Shown: positions 53,692 to 62,847 of the stretch, in pieces | Layout: each line of letters opens with the position of its first letter | Position numbering within the stretch: position 1 is the first letter of the stretch | NCBI RefSeq assembly: GCF_023541015.1 | Contig: NZ_JALNPR010000003.1 | Location: forward strand, 62,001-126,000 | Reading direction: 5' to 3' | Length of the DNA: 64,000 nt | Origin: Marivivens donghaensis | Lineage (GTDB): Bacteria; Pseudomonadota; Alphaproteobacteria; Rhodobacterales; Rhodobacteraceae | The notes under the pieces: model-generated | Databases searched by the model: none | What the model saw: only the letters and a program-made list of their open reading frames with translations | Told to the model about the DNA's origin: nothing | Translations under genes and position numbers: made by a program

Positions 53692-54567
53692 ATGAAAATA
53701 GCCTTTATCGGTCTGGGAAACATGGGCGCGCCAATGGCGGCCAACCTTGTCAACGCAGGCCATGACGTCGTCGGCTGTGACCCCATCGCAAAGCCTGACT
53801 TTATGCCCGTTGCGGCCACCAATTCTGACGCCGTGCGTGGCGCAGATGTTGTCATCACCATGCTGCCGAACGGCGCGATCCTTCAGGCGGTCGCCGCCGA
53901 AATCCATCCCGCGATGGAAAAAGGCGCGGTGCATCTCGATTGTTCGACCGTTGATGTAGAGAGTGCACGTAAGGTCGCACAATCCGCAGCCGACCACGGC
54001 CTAACGGCTCTGGATGCCCCTGTATCGGGCGGCGTTGGCGGCGCGACGAACGGCACGTTGACCTTTATGGTGGGCGGCCCTGACGATGCCTTTACCACAG
54101 CGAAACCGCTGTTCGAAATCATGGGCCAAAAAGCCGTGCACTGTGGTGCATCGGGCAATGGTCAGGCGGCAAAAATCTGTAACAACATGATCCTCGGCGT
54201 CACGATGATCGCCACATGCGAAGCCTTTGCCCTCGCTGACAAGCTCGGCCTTGATCGCCAAGCCATGTTCGACGTGGTGAGCACCTCTTCTGGCTACTCA
54301 TGGACCATGAACGCCTACTGCCCTGCCCCCGGCGTTGGTCCGCAGTCCCCTGCGGACAACGACTACAAACCGGGCTTTGCCTCTGAACTGATGCTCAAAG
54401 ACCTGACGCTCGCGCAGATGGCGGCAGAAGTTGCGGACGCGGATACCCCTATGGGTCAGCGCGCGATGGAGCTATACAAGCAGTTCGTCGAATCCGAGGA
54501 CGGCAAAGGCATGGACTTCTCTGCGATGCTGCCTCGGTTTGAAAAACGTGGACGTGATCAGGCCTGA
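53692..54567 (+). CDS. mmsB: 3-hydroxyisobutyrate dehydrogenase
   Basis: A 291-residue NAD-dependent beta-hydroxyacid dehydrogenase. The Rossmann motif is FIGLGNMGAPMAANL, the substrate-binding motif DAPVSGGVGGATNGTLTFM, and the catalytic lysine lies in GNGQAAKICNNMILG near residue 164. The product, methylmalonate semialdehyde, is the substrate of MmsA, so the cluster forms a continuous pathway. It starts 14 bases after the hydrolase stop. Confidence 0.94.
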   Translation: MKIAFIGLGNMGAPMAANLVNAGHDVVGCDPIAKPDFMPVAATNSDAVRGADVVITMLPNGAILQAVAAEIHPAMEKGAVHLDCSTVDVESARKVAQSAADHGLTALDAPVSGGVGGATNGTLTFMVGGPDDAFTTAKPLFEIMGQKAVHCGASGNGQAAKICNNMILGVTMIATCEAFALADKLGLDRQAMFDVVSTSSGYSWTMNAYCPAPGVGPQSPADNDYKPGFASELMLKDLTLAQMAAEVADADTPMGQRAMELYKQFVESEDGKGMDFSAMLPRFEKRGRDQA

Positions 54568-54642
54568 TACGATTATTGGTGACGACCCCAATAGATTGCA
54601 TTACAATATCTACATGTAATTAATCAGATTGGGAGTCTGACC

Positions 54643-54846
54643 ATGTTAAAACGTAACGAAGGCACCATTGACCGCGCCCTTCGTGTGATCCTCGGCCTTG
54701 CACTAATCGCTGGGTATTTCATGAACGGCGGCGGTGCGTATAGCTGGCTCTACTTGCTTGGTATCATCCCGCTGGTAACTGGCCTGATCGGCTCTTGCCC
54801 GATCTATACCATTCTGGGCCTCAACACCTGCCCAATGAAGAAATAA
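54643..54846 (+). CDS. DUF2892 family small membrane protein
   Basis: A 67-residue protein with the DUF2892 pattern: NEGTIDRALRVILGLALI then a hydrophobic helix and GIIPLVTGLIGSCPIYTILGL. Two membrane helices with a conserved C-P pair near the end. In some bacteria this domain is fused to rhodanese (YgaP); here a rhodanese gene is about 3 kb away beyond uvrA. Function unknown. Its transcript ends at the terminator at 54848-54872. Confidence 0.85.
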   Translation: MLKRNEGTIDRALRVILGLALIAGYFMNGGGAYSWLYLLGIIPLVTGLIGSCPIYTILGLNTCPMKK

Positions 54847-54847
54847 G

Positions 54848-54872
54848 AAAAGGGGCCACGAGGCCCCTTTTT
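54848..54872. terminator. Bidirectional terminator between the DUF2892 gene and uvrA
   Basis: A perfect 10-bp stem AAAAGGGGCC/GGCCCCTTTT with a 4-base loop. It has T (or A) runs on both sides and sits between two convergent genes, touching the uvrA stop. Confidence 0.88.
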
Positions 54873-57727
54873 CATTCCGCTGCCACTCGTGGCGTGAGCA
54901 TTGGTGCGAGGTAATGCCCAGTGTGGGATTCCTTTACCGCGGCCACATCCTCTGGCGTGCCCGTCGCGACGATCCGCCCACCGCCATCGCCACCTTCTGG
55001 CCCGATATCGATCAACCAATCCGCCGTTTTAATCACGTCAAGGTTATGTTCGATCACCACGACCGAATTCCCCTGATCGACCAATTCGTGCAGCACTTCC
55101 AATAGTTTACGAACATCTTCAAAGTGCAAACCCGTGGTCGGCTCGTCGAGGATATAGAGCGTCCGTCCCGTCGATCGCTTCGACAGTTCCTTGGACAGTT
55201 TCACACGCTGCGCTTCACCACCCGAGAGGGTCGTCGCTTGTTGGCCGACCTTGATGTAGGACAGGCCCACACGCACGAGCGCGTCCATTTTTTCACGAAT
55301 AGATGGGACCGCGCGGAAGAACTCTTGGGCCTCTTCCACCGTCATATCCAGCACGTCGGCAATTGATTTACCTTTAAACTGAACTTCCAATGTTTCGCGG
55401 TTGTAGCGTTTCCCTTTGCAGGTCTCACACTCCACGTACACATCGGGGAGGAAGTGCATCTCGATCTTGATCACACCATCGCCCTGACAGGCCTCACAAC
55501 GACCGCCTTTGACGTTGAACGAGAACCGACCGGGTTTGTAGCCACGCGCCTTTGATTCAGGCAAGCCAGCGAACCAATCGCGGATCGGTGTGAAGGCGCC
55601 TGTATAGGTCGCGGGGTTGGACCGTGGGGTGCGCCCGATGGGACGCTGGTCGATATCGATCACCTTATCAAGGTGTTCGAACCCTTTGATCGTTTCGCAG
55701 GGTGCTGGTGTTTCACGGGCCCCGTTCAGCTTCATCGCCGCGTTTTTATAAAGCGTTTCAATGGTCAGCGTGGATTTACCACCACCCGACACGCCCGTAA
55801 CGCAAACGAATTTGCCCAGTGGGAAATCAGCGGTCACGTCTTTGAGGTTGTTGCCTGTGGCCTTCACCACGGTGAGGGTTTTGCCATTCCCCTTACGACG
55901 TTCACTCGGCACCTCAATCCGGCGTTTACCAGAGAGGTATTGCCCCGTGATCGAGCCATTATCGGCTTCCACTTGGCCCGGCGTCCCGTGCGACACCACT
56001 TGCCCACCGTGCACCCCTGCCCCTGGACCGATGTCGAACACATAGTCGGCCTCGCGGATCATATCCTCGTCGTGTTCAACGACGATCACAGTGTTGCCCT
56101 GATCCCGAAGGTTTTTCAGCGTCCCGATAAGTCGGTCGTTGTCGCGCTGGTGTAGACCAATCGACGGCTCATCGAGGACGTAAAGAACGCCCGTCAGACC
56201 AGACCCAATTTGCGAGGCAAGGCGGATACGTTGGCTTTCCCCACCCGACAGCGTGCCCGCGTTTCGGCTCATCGTGAGGTAGTCGAGGCCCACGTTGTTG
56301 AGGAACCCTAGACGTTCGCTGATCTCTTTAACAATTGCGCGGGCGATTTCCTGTTTCTGTTTGCCCAGCGTCTCCATCACGCTGCCGATCCACGCATAGG
56401 CCTCTTTGATCGACTTTTCGACCACCTGACCAATGTGCAAACCCGCGATTTTCACGGCGCGGGCTTCTTCGCGCAGGCGGTAGCCGCCACAGGATCCGCA
56501 GCTACGGTTGTTCTGGAATTGCTCGAATTCTTCCCGCACCCAAGAGCTATCGGTTTCGCGGTAGCGGCGTTCCATGTTCGGGATCACACCTTCGAAGGCG
56601 CGTTCGACCTGATAGACGCGGCCACCTTCATCGTAGCGGAATTTGATTTCCTCTTTGCCCGAACCGTAGAGGAACACGTTCTGCGCCTTTTCAGGAATAT
56701 CCTTCCAGCGGGCGTTCTTATCGAACCCGTAGTGTTTCGCAATCGCCTCAATCGTCTGGAGGAAATATGGCGATTTCCCTTTGCGCCACGGCGCAATCGC
56801 ACCGTCAGCCACACGCAGGGTTACGTCAGGGACAACCAACCGTTCGTCAAAGAACAACTCCACACCAAGGCCATCACAGGATGGACAGGCCCCGAACGGC
56901 GCGTTGAAGGAAAACAGGCGCGGTTCGATCTCTGGGATAGTGAAGCCAGACACAGGACAGGCGAATTTTTCGCTAAAGGTGTGGCGTTCGGGCTCACCCT
57001 CGCTCGGCGCAGTTTCGAGGATCGCAATTCCATCCGCGAGGTCGAGAGCGGTGCGAAGGCTGTCTGCCAAGCGGGTCTCTAGCCCCTCGCGCACGACGAT
57101 ACGGTCAACGACCACATCAATATCATGGCGGAATTTCTTATCCAGCGTTGGCGGCTCATCGAGTTCGTAGAACTGACCATCGACCTTTACACGCTGGAAA
57201 CCTTGCTTGCGCAGTTCCAGCATTTCCTTGCGGTATTCACCTTTGCGGTCTCGCACGATGGGCGCGAGAAGATAACCACGCGTACCCTCCTCCATCGCCA
57301 TGATCCGATCGACCATGTCTTGGACCTGCTGGGCCTCAATCGGTTGACCAGTGGCGGGGCTGTAAGGTGTGCCGACACGCGCAAACAAAAGGCGCATGTA
57401 GTCGTAAATTTCAGTAACAGTGCCGACGGTCGAACGAGGGTTTTTCGACGTGGTTTTCTGTTCAATCGAGATGGCAGGCGATAGGCCAGAGATGTGATCT
57501 ACGTCCGGCTTTTCCATCATATCGAGGAACTGCCGCGCATAGGCCGACAGCGATTCCACATAGCGCCGCTGCCCTTCGGCATAAATCGTGTCGAACGCGA
57601 GCGAAGATTTACCCGATCCTGACAGGCCAGTGATCACCACAAGTTCATCGCGCGGAATATCCACGTCGATATTTTTCAGGTTATGTTCGCGTGCGCCACG
57701 TACTTCGATATGCTTTAATTCAGGCAT
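54872..57727 (-). CDS. uvrA: Excinuclease ABC subunit A
   Basis: A 951-residue UvrA, the DNA-damage recognition ATPase of nucleotide excision repair. Walker A is [21 protein letters not shown] and the second [17 protein letters not shown]. Zinc-binding motifs are [10 protein letters not shown], the CGSCGG-containing insert and [13 protein letters not shown] with [10 protein letters not shown]. The ABC signatures [15 protein letters not shown] and [15 protein letters not shown] are present. The ATG at 57727 gives the standard [17 protein letters not shown]; the upstream frame to 57784 is unconserved. A LexA-type box lies 69 bases upstream. Confidence 0.97.
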   Translation of the reverse strand: MPELKHIEVRGAREHNLKNIDVDIPRDELVVITGLSGSGKSSLAFDTIYAEGQRRYVESLSAYARQFLDMMEKPDVDHISGLSPAISIEQKTTSKNPRSTVGTVTEIYDYMRLLFARVGTPYSPATGQPIEAQQVQDMVDRIMAMEEGTRGYLLAPIVRDRKGEYRKEMLELRKQGFQRVKVDGQFYELDEPPTLDKKFRHDIDVVVDRIVVREGLETRLADSLRTALDLADGIAILETAPSEGEPERHTFSEKFACPVSGFTIPEIEPRLFSFNAPFGACPSCDGLGVELFFDERLVVPDVTLRVADGAIAPWRKGKSPYFLQTIEAIAKHYGFDKNARWKDIPEKAQNVFLYGSGKEEIKFRYDEGGRVYQVERAFEGVIPNMERRYRETDSSWVREEFEQFQNNRSCGSCGGYRLREEARAVKIAGLHIGQVVEKSIKEAYAWIGSVMETLGKQKQEIARAIVKEISERLGFLNNVGLDYLTMSRNAGTLSGGESQRIRLASQIGSGLTGVLYVLDEPSIGLHQRDNDRLIGTLKNLRDQGNTVIVVEHDEDMIREADYVFDIGPGAGVHGGQVVSHGTPGQVEADNGSITGQYLSGKRRIEVPSERRKGNGKTLTVVKATGNNLKDVTADFPLGKFVCVTGVSGGGKSTLTIETLYKNAAMKLNGARETPAPCETIKGFEHLDKVIDIDQRPIGRTPRSNPATYTGAFTPIRDWFAGLPESKARGYKPGRFSFNVKGGRCEACQGDGVIKIEMHFLPDVYVECETCKGKRYNRETLEVQFKGKSIADVLDMTVEEAQEFFRAVPSIREKMDALVRVGLSYIKVGQQATTLSGGEAQRVKLSKELSKRSTGRTLYILDEPTTGLHFEDVRKLLEVLHELVDQGNSVVVIEHNLDVIKTADWLIDIGPEGGDGGGRIVATGTPEDVAAVKESHTGHYLAPMLTPRVAAE

Positions 57728-57795
57728 TCTGCCCCCCAGCGGATACTGCGCCCTACACATAGGCGGTTGGGACCGAGTCTCCAACAGATTTTACG

Positions 57796-57810
57796 GAACA
57801 TTTATAGAAC
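57796..57810 (-). promoter_or_regulatory. LexA (SOS) box upstream of uvrA
   Basis: GAAC-N7-GAAC on the plus strand (GTTC-N7-GTTC on the coding strand), the established alphaproteobacterial LexA operator. It lies 69-83 bases upstream of the uvrA start, suiting SOS induction. Confidence 0.8.
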
Positions 57811-57811
57811 A

Positions 57812-57838
57812 TGTGTAGGATTGCGTAAATCCTACACA
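57812..57838. promoter_or_regulatory. Perfect 11-bp inverted repeat in the uvrA-rhodanese intergenic region
   Basis: TGTGTAGGATT at 57812-57822 and AATCCTACACA at 57828-57838 are exact complements around a 5-base spacer GCGTA. It starts 1 base past the LexA box and lies 71 bases upstream of the rhodanese ATG. It has no T-run, so an operator is more likely than a terminator. The binding protein is unknown. Confidence 0.6.
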
Positions 57839-57908
57839 AACCCCCTTTACATTTCAGTATTGCGATGTATTTATGTGTTCAAAGTTCCTCTCGCCACAAA
57901 GGTGCAAC

Positions 57909-58271
57909 ATGTTTTCTCTTTTCCGCAACGCCGGTGCTGCAGCCGGCCTGTCCCCCCGCGAAGCCGTTGAAAAGGCAGCTGCAGGCGACATGATCATCAT
58001 CGACGTCCGTGACCCAATGGAAGTTCGCATGTCGGGTATGGCTGATGGTGCAATGAACATCCCTCTGGCCGCGTTCCAAATGCGCGTTGATCCGCGTAGC
58101 CCAGAGTGTGTCGAGGGCCTCGCCACAGACAAATGCATCGGCGTTTACTGCGCATCTGGCGCACGTTCGTCGATGGCAAAGCAGGTGCTAGAGAACCTTG
58201 GCTACCAAGATGTGCACAACATCGGTGGCTTTGGTCACTGGGTTCAGGCAGGCGGCCCTGTCGCAAAGTAA
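57909..58271 (+). CDS. Rhodanese-domain sulfurtransferase
   Basis: A 120-residue single rhodanese domain with the active-site loop in GVYCASGARSSMAK (persulfide-forming cysteine near residue 86) and the N-terminal IIIDVRDPMEVRMSGM motif. A short basic/hydrophobic N-terminus (FSLFRNAGAAAG) precedes it. It probably passes sulfane sulfur in the cytoplasm; the acceptor is unknown. AAAGG lies 8 bases before the ATG. The inverted repeat at 57812-57838 may control it. Confidence 0.88.
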   Translation: MFSLFRNAGAAAGLSPREAVEKAAAGDMIIIDVRDPMEVRMSGMADGAMNIPLAAFQMRVDPRSPECVEGLATDKCIGVYCASGARSSMAKQVLENLGYQDVHNIGGFGHWVQAGGPVAK

Positions 58272-58295
58272 TTCCCCCTCCCTTCTGAAAACAAA

Positions 58296-58323
58296 AAAGG
58301 CGCGGAGAGATCCGCGCCTTTTC
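58296..58323. terminator. Bidirectional terminator between the rhodanese gene and lpdA
   Basis: An 11-bp stem AAAGGCGCGGA/TCCGCGCCTTT with a 4-base loop, flanked by an A-run on one side and T residues on the other, between convergent genes. Confidence 0.85.
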
Positions 58324-58342
58324 TATGTCTATGTCACAATGA

Positions 58343-59737
58343 TCAGATGTGGATCGCACGTCCAAAGGCGGACAGAACGCTTTCGTGCATCATTTCCGAC
58401 AACGTCGGGTGCGGGAACACGGTTTCCATCAGGTCTTGTTCAGTCGTCTCAAGCTGGCGACCGATGACGTAACCTTGGATCATCTCGGTCACTTCAGCGC
58501 CAACCATGTGGGCGCCCAGCAGTTCACCCGTTTTCGCGTCGAACACCGTTTTCACAAAGCCCTCGGGTTCACCGAGCGCAATCGCCTTACCGTTACCGAT
58601 GAAGGGGAATTTGCCGACTTTCACGTCGTAGCCCGCTTCTTTTGCTTTGGCTTCGGTCAAACCGACGCTTGCGACTTGCGGATGGCAGTAGGTGCAGCCT
58701 GCAATGGTGTTCGGTTTGATTGGGTGTGCTTTGAGGCCAGCAGCCAGTTCAGCCACCATGACGCCCTCGTGCGATGCCTTGTGAGCGAGCCACGGCGCAC
58801 CAGCGATATCGCCAATCGCATAGACGCCATCAACGCCTGTGCGGCAGTATTCATCGGTCACAACGTGGGTACGGTCGATTTTCACGCCGATTTCCTCAAG
58901 GCCGAGGCCTTCGACGTTACCGACGATACCCACGGCAGAGATGACCGTATCGAATTCCTGCTGTTCAACCTTACCGCCCACTTCGATGTGCGCAACGACT
59001 TTACCCTGCGAACGATCGAGCTGTTTGACCATGGCTTTTTCCATGATCTTCATGCCCTGTTTAACGAACTGTTTCTTCGCGAATGCGCTGATTTCAGCGT
59101 CTTCGACAGGCAGAACGCGGTCCATAACTTCGACCACAGTCGTGTCAGCACCGAGCGTGTTATAGAAGCTCGCGAATTCGATGCCGATCGCACCAGAGCC
59201 AATGACGAGGAGTTTCTTCGGCATACGCGGCGGTGTCAGCGCGGTTTTGTAAGTCCAAACCAGATCACCATCCGCCTCAAGGCCAGGAAGCTCACGCGCA
59301 CGCGCGCCCGTCGCCACAACGATGTGTTTTGCGGTCAGTTCTTCGACGCCAGCGTCCGTAGTAACCGAAACCTTGCCGTTGCCAGCCAGTTTTGCGGTTC
59401 CCATGATCGAGGTGACTTTGTTCTTTTTGAACAGGGTCTTAATGCCGCCTTCCATCTGCTTGGAAACGCCACGCGAGCGCTTCACAACAGCTTCGAGGTC
59501 AAAGTCAGCCTTCTCAACGGACAGACCGAATTCTTTGGCACGGTGCATCAGGTGGAACACCTCAGCCGAGCGCAACATAGCCTTGGTCGGGATACAGCCC
59601 CAGTTGAGGCAAATGCCGCCCAGATGCTCGCGCTCAACGCAAGCCACGTTCAGACCGAGCTGCGCGCCGCGGATTGCAGCGACATAGCCACCTGGACCTG
59701 CGCCGATAACGATCATGTCAAAGTTCTTGGCGGCCAT
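58343..59737 (-). CDS. lpdA: Dihydrolipoyl dehydrogenase
   Basis: A 464-residue flavoprotein, the E3 component of 2-oxo-acid dehydrogenase complexes. FAD binding is VIGAGPGGYVAAIRGAQLGL; the redox-active disulfide is Cys43-Cys48 in GGICLNWGCIPTKAM; NAD binding is VIGSGAIGIEFASFY; and the C-terminal TVFPHPTLSEMMHESVL holds the catalytic histidine. It starts with AGGAGAAACGA before the ATG. No E1/E2 genes are near, so it may serve several complexes or glycine cleavage. A perfect inverted repeat sits 20 bases upstream. Confidence 0.96.
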   Translation of the reverse strand: MAAKNFDMIVIGAGPGGYVAAIRGAQLGLNVACVEREHLGGICLNWGCIPTKAMLRSAEVFHLMHRAKEFGLSVEKADFDLEAVVKRSRGVSKQMEGGIKTLFKKNKVTSIMGTAKLAGNGKVSVTTDAGVEELTAKHIVVATGARARELPGLEADGDLVWTYKTALTPPRMPKKLLVIGSGAIGIEFASFYNTLGADTTVVEVMDRVLPVEDAEISAFAKKQFVKQGMKIMEKAMVKQLDRSQGKVVAHIEVGGKVEQQEFDTVISAVGIVGNVEGLGLEEIGVKIDRTHVVTDEYCRTGVDGVYAIGDIAGAPWLAHKASHEGVMVAELAAGLKAHPIKPNTIAGCTYCHPQVASVGLTEAKAKEAGYDVKVGKFPFIGNGKAIALGEPEGFVKTVFDAKTGELLGAHMVGAEVTEMIQGYVIGRQLETTEQDLMETVFPHPTLSEMMHESVLSAFGRAIHI

Positions 59738-59756
59738 TCGTTTCTCCTCCGCTTTC

Positions 59757-59782
59757 AAATTAGTTTGACATTAAACTAATTT
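59757..59782. promoter_or_regulatory. Perfect 10-bp AT-rich inverted repeat upstream of lpdA
   Basis: AAATTAGTTT (59757-59766) and AAACTAATTT (59773-59782) around a 6-base spacer GACATT. It lies 20-45 bases upstream of the lpdA start, where the promoter or the very 5' end of the message should be. The AT-rich symmetrical form suits a dimeric repressor of the MarR or TetR kind, but no regulator gene is adjacent. Confidence 0.6.
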
Positions 59783-59862
59783 TTCCTGCCGATCTAGCCA
59801 CCCTGTGACATGGCTGATATCGCCTCTGCGCAAAGCAGAAATTTCCATTTATTTTCAGAATA

Positions 59863-60429
59863 CTATGCCGCATCTAATACAGTAGCATAGCCACCACGGC
59901 GCATAAATTCGGCTTCTTCGCTGGTTGTTTCGCGCCCCAACGCCTCGTTCCTATAGGGGAAACGACCATATCGTTTGATGATCCAGCGGTGCGCCGCAGC
60001 GTGCCGCAGGTTGTCCGCCCCCATCTTTGGCATCCGGTCTTTGAAACAGGCCATGCAGCGGTCCTGATCAACGAGGTTCTCCGAATGCATCAGCGGTAGA
60101 TAAAAGAACTGCCGTTCGGGTTCGTCGATCTGCATGTCCCAGCCCTGATCCATCGCCAGTTTGGCCGCCGCCCGTGCATTGGGGTCGAGCAAAAACGAAC
60201 GCGCATCGTTGCGGAACATATTCCGTGGGAACTGGTCAGTTAGGAGGAGATAGGCATAGGCCCCTTCGGCATCGGTGAGCCAATGGCCCAACCCACCGTC
60301 GGCTGCCTCATCCCAGAGAGACCGATACCGAGCCGTGATCGCATCATCGATGTCAGAGGATCCTGCATACCAGCCTTTGGGACCAATCTCGTTTCGCCAA
60401 AATTCGATCAGCGAGGCTATTTGGCTCAT
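59863..60429 (-). CDS. DUF924 family protein
   Basis: A 188-residue soluble, helical protein of the DUF924 family, function unknown. Landmarks are LLTDQFPRNMFRNDARSFLLD in the first half and the FFYLPLMHSENLVDQDRCM region, plus the C-terminal KRYGRFPYRNEALGRETTSE. Its ATG overlaps the stop of the MFS transporter gene by four bases, so the two are probably translated together. Confidence 0.88.
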   Translation of the reverse strand: MSQIASLIEFWRNEIGPKGWYAGSSDIDDAITARYRSLWDEAADGGLGHWLTDAEGAYAYLLLTDQFPRNMFRNDARSFLLDPNARAAAKLAMDQGWDMQIDEPERQFFYLPLMHSENLVDQDRCMACFKDRMPKMGADNLRHAAAHRWIIKRYGRFPYRNEALGRETTSEEAEFMRRGGYATVLDAA

Positions 60430-61685
60430 GACTGCGCCTCCTCTGCGTTTTGGTCGGCGTCGTGATAGACCTCTTGGGCCACTTCAAGCGCCACAGGCGT
60501 GGCCGATGGCATGATCGGTGCATATTGGTTGGTGTCTTCGACCGAAATCGTCGACGACCGCCGTGTCATCCGCCAGAAGGCATAGATGGCAAGGCCCATC
60601 ATCAGAAGGCCCATGTAGCTCCAGTAACCTTGCGCCCCAACGGTATCCATCGCCCAACCGACGATCAGCGGGCCAGAAATCGCGCCAAGGCCGTTGATGA
60701 ACAAGAATCCACCTGAGGCTCCCGCCATGTCAGACCGATCAAGGAAGTCGTTCGCATAAGCCAACAAGAGCGCATAGAGCGGGTTCGCTGTGCCACCGAC
60801 CAATGTCGAACTGATCAAAAGCATCACAAAGCTACCGTTTACGACCGATAGGAAGGCTCCGATCCCGCCAATCAGGGATAGAACGGCGATCAAAACGCGG
60901 CGATCCATACGGTCGGAAATCCAGCCGATGGGATATTGCAGGAACAGAGCCGCAACGTAGACCGACGAAATCATCAAAGAGATTTGCGGCACGGTCAGCC
61001 CAGCACGCGTCCCGAACACCGCCGCCATACCGAACTGCGCTGCGAACACGCCGCCCAAGAGGAACATCCCCATACAGGCCAAGGGTGACACTTCGATCAG
61101 GCGACGAATGGACAGGGGTTTCGTGGTTTCAAAAGCGGGTGTCGGGCGCACCGACAAAAGGATCGGCGCAAAGGACATAGACACGAGCACCGACGGAATG
61201 ATGAACAGGACAAAGCCGCCAATGTCGCCCAAAAGAACGATATACTGCGCCAAAACGATGCCGCCCATCTGCACGATCATGTATAGCGACAGCGCCTTGC
61301 CACGATTTTCGTTATCGGTTCCGTCGTTCAGCCAGCTTTCTGCCGTCACGTAAACGCCACAGAAACAGAAGCCGATCAGCAGGCGGCCGAGCACCCACGC
61401 CCACGGCTCTGTCAGAGCGGGATAGAGGATCAAAATAGCAGAGATCGTAGAGCCCAGCGCGGCGAACACACGAATATGACCGACGCGACGGATCAGTTCT
61501 GGCACAGCACGCGACGCAAAGAGGAACCCGAGGAAGTAGGCCGACATCACGACGGACATCTCGAACGTCGAGAACCCTTCCATTTCACCACGCAGACCCA
61601 GCAACGTCCCCTGAAGGCCGTTGCCGATCATCAGCATGAACACACCAAGAAGGAGCGCCCATGATCTGCTAAGTACCTGAATCAT
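60426..61685 (-). CDS. Major facilitator superfamily transporter (YcaD-like)
   Basis: A 419-residue transporter with about twelve membrane segments in two halves. It resembles the YcaD subgroup: ESWLNDGTDNENRGKALSLYM after the fourth helix and the GWISDRMDRRVLIAVLSLIG loop in the second half. The C-terminal ~40 residues are a charged cytoplasmic tail. Substrate unknown. It is co-transcribed with the DUF924 gene. Confidence 0.88.
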   Translation of the reverse strand: MIQVLSRSWALLLGVFMLMIGNGLQGTLLGLRGEMEGFSTFEMSVVMSAYFLGFLFASRAVPELIRRVGHIRVFAALGSTISAILILYPALTEPWAWVLGRLLIGFCFCGVYVTAESWLNDGTDNENRGKALSLYMIVQMGGIVLAQYIVLLGDIGGFVLFIIPSVLVSMSFAPILLSVRPTPAFETTKPLSIRRLIEVSPLACMGMFLLGGVFAAQFGMAAVFGTRAGLTVPQISLMISSVYVAALFLQYPIGWISDRMDRRVLIAVLSLIGGIGAFLSVVNGSFVMLLISSTLVGGTANPLYALLLAYANDFLDRSDMAGASGGFLFINGLGAISGPLIVGWAMDTVGAQGYWSYMGLLMMGLAIYAFWRMTRRSSTISVEDTNQYAPIMPSATPVALEVAQEVYHDADQNAEEAQS

Positions 61686-61782
61686 CGCTTTCCCTCATTC
61701 ACGTCGAATTTCAGGACAGCATACCGATTGTACATGTCGCGTCTATGAAAGACCGATGAAAGAACTGTTACGATGGGTGACT

Positions 61783-62835
61783 TTATGCGTCGGGGATCAA
61801 AAGCGAAGCATCGCCATAGCTAAAGAACCGATACCCGTTCGAAATCGCGTGATCATAAATGGCACGGATTTCATCAACACCGATCAGCGCAGAGACCAGC
61901 ATCATCAGCGTCGATTTCGGCAAATGGAAATTTGTCATCAGCGCGTCAGCGATGCGGAATTTGAAACCGGGCGTGATAAAGATATCCGTCGCCCCATCCC
62001 ACGCTGCAATACCATCGTCCGTCGCGGCGCTCTCAATCAGTCGAAGCGCGGTGGTGCCCACGGGAATAACCCGTCCGCCCGCAGCTTTGGTCGCGTTGAT
62101 CTCTTCGGCTGCTTGCGCCGTCACGATCCCGCGCTCTGCATGCATCTTATGGTCGCGAATGTCATCGACTTTGACGGGGAGGAAGGTCCCTGCCCCGACG
62201 TGTAGGGTCACATAGGTAAACTCGACCCCTTTGGCCCTCAGCTGCTCCAAAAGCCCGTCGTCAAAATGCAACGACGCCGTTGGGGCAGCGACCGCGCCAG
62301 TATTCCGCGCCCAGACGGTTTGGTAGTCTTCTTTGTCCTGATCGTCAGGTGCCCGAAGTGCGGCGATATAGGGCGGCAATGGCATCGCGCCTGCATTGGC
62401 CAAGGCATCGTCGAAATCATCGCCCGTGAGATTGAACCGAACACGCGCTTGTCCATCCTCGCGATCGACAACTGTGGCCGTCAGGCGGTCAGAGAACACA
62501 ATCTCTTCGCCATCTTTAACCTTTTTCAGCGGTTTGATTAACGCGCCCCATGTTCCGTCAGCCTTTGGCTCGAGCAGGGTCACTTCGACCTGTGCAGACA
62601 CTGGGCCTTGGGCACTGTCGCGGTGCCGCAGGCCAGAGAGCCGCGCAGGGATCACGCGGGTATCGTTTAGCACCAAACGGTCGCCTGCCTTTAAAAGGTC
62701 GACGAGGTCGGTCACACGTAGATCGCTGATCTCGCGTCCCTTAGCCACCAACAGCCGTGCAGACGACCGAGGCTTTGCAGGGCGCGTGGCAATCAGGCTT
62801 TCGGGCAGGTCAAAATCAAAATCGCTTAGCTTCAC
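61783..62835 (-). CDS. queA: S-adenosylmethionine:tRNA ribosyltransferase-isomerase
   Basis: A 350-residue QueA that transfers and isomerises the ribosyl part of SAM onto preQ1-tRNA in queuosine synthesis. Typical are [23 protein letters not shown] at the start, [26 protein letters not shown]-like [20 protein letters not shown] and [19 protein letters not shown] at the end. It uses a GTG start; AGGA lies 9 bases upstream. It follows the AsmA-like gene by 12 bases. Confidence 0.95.
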   Translation of the reverse strand: MKLSDFDFDLPESLIATRPAKPRSSARLLVAKGREISDLRVTDLVDLLKAGDRLVLNDTRVIPARLSGLRHRDSAQGPVSAQVEVTLLEPKADGTWGALIKPLKKVKDGEEIVFSDRLTATVVDREDGQARVRFNLTGDDFDDALANAGAMPLPPYIAALRAPDDQDKEDYQTVWARNTGAVAAPTASLHFDDGLLEQLRAKGVEFTYVTLHVGAGTFLPVKVDDIRDHKMHAERGIVTAQAAEEINATKAAGGRVIPVGTTALRLIESAATDDGIAAWDGATDIFITPGFKFRIADALMTNFHLPKSTLMMLVSALIGVDEIRAIYDHAISNGYRFFSYGDASLLIPDA

Positions 62836-62847
62836 AGTGCGTAGGTC

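Noticed and set aside
53170-53997. 275-residue open frame opposite the hydroxyisobutyryl-CoA hydrolase/mmsB junction
   Set aside because: Spans the junction of two well-supported genes in antisense; no recognisable protein features.
58349-59779. 476-residue open frame opposite lpdA
   Set aside because: Antisense shadow of a highly biased coding sequence; the lpdA frame has all catalytic motifs.
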